Shown here: positions 42,889 through 45,716 of the stretch, in pieces
Layout of the letters: each line of letters starts with the position of its first letter
Position numbering within the stretch: the first letter of the stretch is position 1
Assembly: GCF_026283955.1 (NCBI RefSeq)
Contig: NZ_JAPDPE010000026.1
Location: 1 to 45,716 of the forward strand
DNA from: Dyella silvatica
Lineage (GTDB): Bacteria; Pseudomonadota; Gammaproteobacteria; Xanthomonadales; Rhodanobacteraceae
Reading direction: 5' to 3'
DNA: 45,716 nucleotides
Program-made: the position numbers and the translations under genes
Notes under the pieces: generated by a model
What the model saw: only the letters and a program-made list of their open reading frames with translations
What the model was told of the DNA's origin: nothing
Databases searched by the model: none

Positions 42889-42899
42889 ATTCGTCGAAT

Positions 42900-43161
42900 A
42901 AGACCATGCAAGATTCCGCATATAAGTCTGTCAGATGACATCCGACGTCACGCCGCGATGAGGTGACTCAAGAGATCATCGGGCGCTATGACCGGAACCC
43001 CATCCCCTGCCAGCCCGTGCGCATGAATTTACGGCCGAGAGCAACCGTGGCGGTGGACTGTCACCCTGCCGCCTGGCAGCGGCCTGGGGAGCGGCTGGGA
43101 ACGCCAATTGCTGCGCCGCAATGTGGCGCGCCGGCGCCAAGTACTAAACTACGTCGTCCAA
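42900..43161 (+). other. Non-coding stretch ending in a terminator, possible RNA or leader
   Basis: No protein gene is supported here. The stretch is bounded by the TetR-type palindrome at 42871 and a strong terminator at 43162-43206, and contains internal complementary blocks (for example CTGCCGCCTGGCAG near 43066). This would suit a small RNA gene or the attenuated leader of the leucine dehydrogenase gene. I cannot match it to a known RNA family. Confidence 0.3.
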
Positions 43162-43206
43162 CCGCCGCTTCTACCCCACAAGAAGCGGCGGTTTTTCCGT
43201 TTTTTC
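43162..43206 (+). terminator. Strong rho-independent terminator ahead of leucine dehydrogenase
   Basis: CCGCCGCTTCT and AGAAGCGGCGG form an 11-pair stem with an ACCCCACA loop, followed by TTTTTCCGTTTTTT. It ends 61 bases before the next start codon, so it either ends an upstream transcript or acts as an attenuator. Confidence 0.92.
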
Positions 43207-43267
43207 AGTGCCTTGGCCGGATCGTCGCAAGATGTGCCCGGCACCCCCTCACGGAGTCAAGCGTTCC

Positions 43268-44368
43268 ATGATCTTTGAAACCATCGCCCAGACCGGCCAC
43301 GAAGAAGTGGTCTTTTGCCACAACAAAGATGCCGGCCTGAAAGCCATCATCGCGGTCCACAATACGGTGCTAGGCCCTGCCCTCGGCGGCCTGCGCATGT
43401 GGCCGTACAAGAGCGAGCAGGATGCAGTGAATGACGTGCTGCGTCTGTCGCGCGGCATGACCTACAAAAATGCCGTGGCCGGCCTGAACCTGGGTGGCGG
43501 CAAGGCCGTCATCATCGGCGATCCGAGCAAAGACAAATCCGAGGCGTTGTTCCGCGCCTTTGGCCGCTTCGTCAACTCGTTGAACGGCCGTTACATCACC
43601 GCCGAAGACGTCGGCATCGATGTCAATGACATGGAATACGTGTTCCGCGAAACCGAATACGTCACCGGCGTGCATCAGGTGCATGGTGGCTCGGGCGATC
43701 CGTCGCCGTTCACCGCCTTCGGCACCTTGCAGGGCCTGATGGCGGCGTTGCAGTTCAAGCACGGCAACGAAGATGTGGGCAAGTACAGCTTCGCCGTGCA
43801 GGGCGCCGGCCATGTCGGCAGCGAGTTCATCAAGCTGCTGCGCGAACAGGGCGCCAAGGTGTTCGTCACCGACATCAATAAAGATGCCGTGCAGCGCTGC
43901 GTCGACGAGCTGGGCTGCGAAGCCGTGGGCCTGGACGAAATCTACGACGTCGACGCCGACGTGTACTCGCCCTGCGCTTTGGGTGGCACGCTTAACGAAC
44001 AGACCATCGACCGCATCAAGGCCAAGATCATCTGCGGCGCGGCCAACAACCAGCTGGCCACCGACGCGATCGGCGACGAACTGACCCGCCGTGGCGTGCT
44101 TTACGCACCGGACTACGCCGTCAACGCCGGCGGCGTGATGAATGTGTCACTGGAAATCGACGGTTACAACCGCGAGCGTGCGATGCGCATGATGCGCACC
44201 ATCTACTACAACCTGGGCCGCATCTTCGAAATCTCCAAGACCGAGAATGTGCCGACCTACAAAGCCGCCGACCGTCTGGCCGAAGAGCGCATCAGCGCGA
44301 TCGGCAAGATCAAGCTGCCGCACATGGGCAATGGCCCGCGCTTTGCTGGCCGTATGCGCGGGCAGTAA
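43268..44368 (+). CDS. ldh: Leucine dehydrogenase (Glu/Leu/Phe/Val dehydrogenase family)
   Basis: This 366-residue enzyme deaminates branched-chain amino acids with NAD: catalytic Lys79 lies in LNLGGGKAVI, and the Rossmann motif VQGAGHVGSEFIKLL is in the C-terminal half. ALGGLRMWPYKSE and ITAEDVGIDVNDMEYV are family hallmarks. Length matches bacterial leucine dehydrogenases (about 360). The start at 43268 (MIFETIAQTGHEEVVF) is family-like. It supplies branched-chain 2-oxo acids, used for iso-fatty acids in Xanthomonadales. A terminator lies shortly upstream and another 40 bases downstream, so it is monocistronic. Confidence 0.95.
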   Translation: MIFETIAQTGHEEVVFCHNKDAGLKAIIAVHNTVLGPALGGLRMWPYKSEQDAVNDVLRLSRGMTYKNAVAGLNLGGGKAVIIGDPSKDKSEALFRAFGRFVNSLNGRYITAEDVGIDVNDMEYVFRETEYVTGVHQVHGGSGDPSPFTAFGTLQGLMAALQFKHGNEDVGKYSFAVQGAGHVGSEFIKLLREQGAKVFVTDINKDAVQRCVDELGCEAVGLDEIYDVDADVYSPCALGGTLNEQTIDRIKAKIICGAANNQLATDAIGDELTRRGVLYAPDYAVNAGGVMNVSLEIDGYNRERAMRMMRTIYYNLGRIFEISKTENVPTYKAADRLAEERISAIGKIKLPHMGNGPRFAGRMRGQ

Positions 44369-44408
44369 GCCGTCACGAAGTACAACCGGGCCTTGAGCCC
44401 GGTTTGCG

Positions 44409-44436
44409 AAAAGCCGCCGGTCCTCCGGCGGCTTTT
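44409..44436 (+). terminator. Rho-independent terminator of leucine dehydrogenase
   Basis: AAAGCCGCCGG-TCCT-CCGGCGGCTTTTT forms an uninterrupted stem with T-run, 40 bases after the stop codon. Confidence 0.95.
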
Positions 44437-44857
44437 TCGTCTGCGGCGGATTTCATGCAGGCTTTTACGCCTGAAAATTACGAATCGAAGCCCATCACAA
44501 GAACGGGTCTGCTACACTTCGCCGGCGGATTTTATAGGCCGTAAGGCCTTGCATGGAAAAGCAAAGATGTAAATGGGGACCCGTTTCGCGGGTGTGAATA
44601 CTCAATCGATTTCAACCATCACGCTCCGGTCGCGCTTGGATACGGCTATGCCTGCCGTGTACCTGGGCCCGGGAGGTTTTTGCGCAAGCCCGGTTTGGCG
44701 GCGCAAAGCCAAAATGATGGATGGTGAAAACGATTGCGGAAGGCATAAGCAAGCCGATTGAATAAAGCTGGCCGATGAAATCCATCCGGGCGATCCAAGG
44801 ATGGCCCGACATCAGGCCTGGTCAGGACAGACTGGATCAGGAACAAGCAGGAAAGTT
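44437..44857. other. Upstream region of the ACP/glycosyltransferase genes
   Basis: No convincing gene is seen; a 62-codon frame at 44573 has no motif. TGCTACACT (44509-44517) fits an extended -10 promoter, and GGCC-GTAA-GGCC (44537-44548) is a small hairpin just after it. The leader from there to the ACP start would be about 330 bases, unusually long. Confidence 0.4.
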
Positions 44858-45127
44858 ATGAGCGCGATCATGGCCACCGGTATCAGTGACGAAGACATTC
44901 TATTCAGACTTAAGAATGTGTTGCGCGATACCTTTGAGATCGACCCGTCACGGGTTACTCCGGAAACCCATTTATTTACCGATCTGCAGCTGGACAGCAT
45001 CGACGCCGTCGATCTGGCCATCCAGGTGCAGGACATGACGGGGATGCGTATCAAGCCTGAGGATTTCAAAAACGTGCGCACGGTGAACGATGTCGTCGCC
45101 ACGGTACGCTCGCTACTCGATCGCTGA
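44858..45127 (+). CDS. Acyl carrier protein
   Basis: This 89-residue protein is a four-helix acyl carrier protein with the phosphopantetheine site at Ser47 (LQLDSIDAVDLAIQVQ). The start at 44858 has GGAAAG upstream; the frame extends further but without a site. It is not the fatty-acid-synthesis ACP (which sits in the fab cluster and reads DSLDxVELVM) but the kind found at the head of aryl-polyene/xanthomonadin-type clusters. The glycosyltransferase gene 18 bases downstream fits that context. Confidence 0.92.
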   Translation: MSAIMATGISDEDILFRLKNVLRDTFEIDPSRVTPETHLFTDLQLDSIDAVDLAIQVQDMTGMRIKPEDFKNVRTVNDVVATVRSLLDR

Positions 45128-45145
45128 CTTGCAAGGGTCTCGTTC

Positions 45146-45716
45146 ATGCCGGTTGCCACCGACTTTTCCGCCACGCCCTTTGCGCCCTGCGCGCTGATCC
45201 CGATCTACAACCACAAAGACACTATTGCGCGCACGGCTCATGCGTTGCGCGCGCATGGCCTGCCGTTGGTGATCGTTGACGATGGCAGCAATGCGGCGAC
45301 CCAGGCGGTGCTCGCGGCGCTGGCCCTGGAGATACCGGAGTTACAACTGCTGCGCCTGCCGCAGAATCAAGGCAAGGGACGTGCGCTGAGCGCAGGCTTG
45401 CTGGCCGCCTACCAGGCTGGCTATACGCACGCCTTGCAGATCGATGCCGACGGCCAGCATGAGGTCGCCGATGTGCCGCGTTTTCTCGCCGAGGGGCGCG
45501 CCGACCGACAAGCATTGATCTGCGGCCAACCGATTTACGACGACAGCGTGCCGCGTGCCCGTCTTTATGGCCGCTATATCACCCATGTCTGCGTCTGGCT
45601 GGAAACCTTGTCGCTGGCGCTGCGTGACTCGATGTGCGGTTATCGCCTGTATCCGCTATCGGCGACCTGCGCGGAAATCGCCCGCAAGCCGCTGCCCGCG
45701 CGCATGGATTTCGATA
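45146..45716 (+). CDS. Family 2 glycosyltransferase, cut by the window edge
   Basis: The first 190 residues are present. They show the GT-A pattern: LIPIYNHKDTIARTAHALRAHG, VIVDDGSN, NQGKGRALSAGLLAAY and the metal-binding DADGQH. MCGYRLYP later in the sequence is typical of the dolichyl-phosphate-mannose-synthase-like transferases found in aryl polyene clusters. It follows the ACP gene closely, so both belong to one operon. The 3' end lies outside the window. Confidence 0.9.
   Translation, partial: MPVATDFSATPFAPCALIPIYNHKDTIARTAHALRAHGLPLVIVDDGSNAATQAVLAALALEIPELQLLRLPQNQGKGRALSAGLLAAYQAGYTHALQIDADGQHEVADVPRFLAEGRADRQALICGQPIYDDSVPRARLYGRYITHVCVWLETLSLALRDSMCGYRLYPLSATCAEIARKPLPARMDFD

Noticed and set aside
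43100-43206. A known housekeeping RNA (6S, SRP or tmRNA) before leucine dehydrogenase
   Set aside because: I looked for the expected conserved blocks of 6S, SRP, RNase P and tmRNA and found none; only an unspecific non-coding stretch is claimed.
42963-43271. A 102-codon plus-strand frame before leucine dehydrogenase
   Set aside because: It runs through the strong terminator at 43162-43206, has no motif and overlaps the next start.

Overview
The window reads as chromosomal DNA of a high-GC gammaproteobacterium. A Xanthomonadales member of the Dyella/Rhodanobacter type is my best inference, from a fused isobutyryl-CoA mutase (icmF), a pair of YXWGXW-type envelope proteins, a hydroxyproline catabolic operon and the start of what looks like an aryl-polyene-type cluster at the right edge. 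No rRNA, tRNA, CRISPR array or intact insertion sequence was found.

Left part, about 1-8.4 kb, is an accessory region. It holds an MtfA-like metallopeptidase, a toxin-antitoxin pair whose toxin is frameshifted, a membrane-anchored Mrr-type nuclease, small secreted and proline-rich proteins, and a decayed rlmI fragment. Its centrepiece is an AT-rich, monocistronic gene for a P-loop NTPase/deoxycytidylate deaminase of the AvcD antiphage type, closed by a strong terminator. Directly after it lies a decayed copy of the 3' end of icmF. A HigBA pair, whose toxin has lost a recognisable start codon, and the intact icmF follow. Several loci carry short diverged dispersed repeats. This looks like a defence/toxin-antitoxin island grown beside icmF.

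Middle part, about 8.4-22 kb, is mostly core-like: icmF; a divergent NmrA-like reductase/AraC pair; a ketosynthase-like protein whose start lies in a long dyad symmetry; a PepSY membrane protein; a TetR regulator and an alpha/beta hydrolase with a 33-codon ORF fitted between them by two ATGA overlaps; two YXWGXW proteins; and a thioredoxin-fold secreted protein.

From 21.9 to 31.6 kb there is a complete trans-4-hydroxy-L-proline degradation locus. A divergent PAS-AraC regulator faces an epimerase, a three-part D-hydroxyproline dehydrogenase, a pyrroline-hydroxycarboxylate deaminase, a semialdehyde dehydrogenase, an M24 peptidase (prolidase-like) and an APC permease. Five of the six junctions from epimerase to peptidase are 4-base ATGA overlaps and the sixth has a 1-base gap, so the genes should be translated as one unit that turns imported or peptide-derived hydroxyproline into 2-oxoglutarate.

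From 31.6 to 42.4 kb the DNA is again accessory-like: an ArsR/SRPBCC pair with a palindromic operator over the start codon, a TetR/M19-dipeptidase divergent pair around a tetO-like operator, secreted proteins (one with an HExxE motif, a PKD domain and a ricin-type lectin domain) and a TetR/hydrolase divergent pair with repeated GCACTGT half-sites. The right end carries leucine dehydrogenase, an acyl carrier protein and a truncated family 2 glycosyltransferase.
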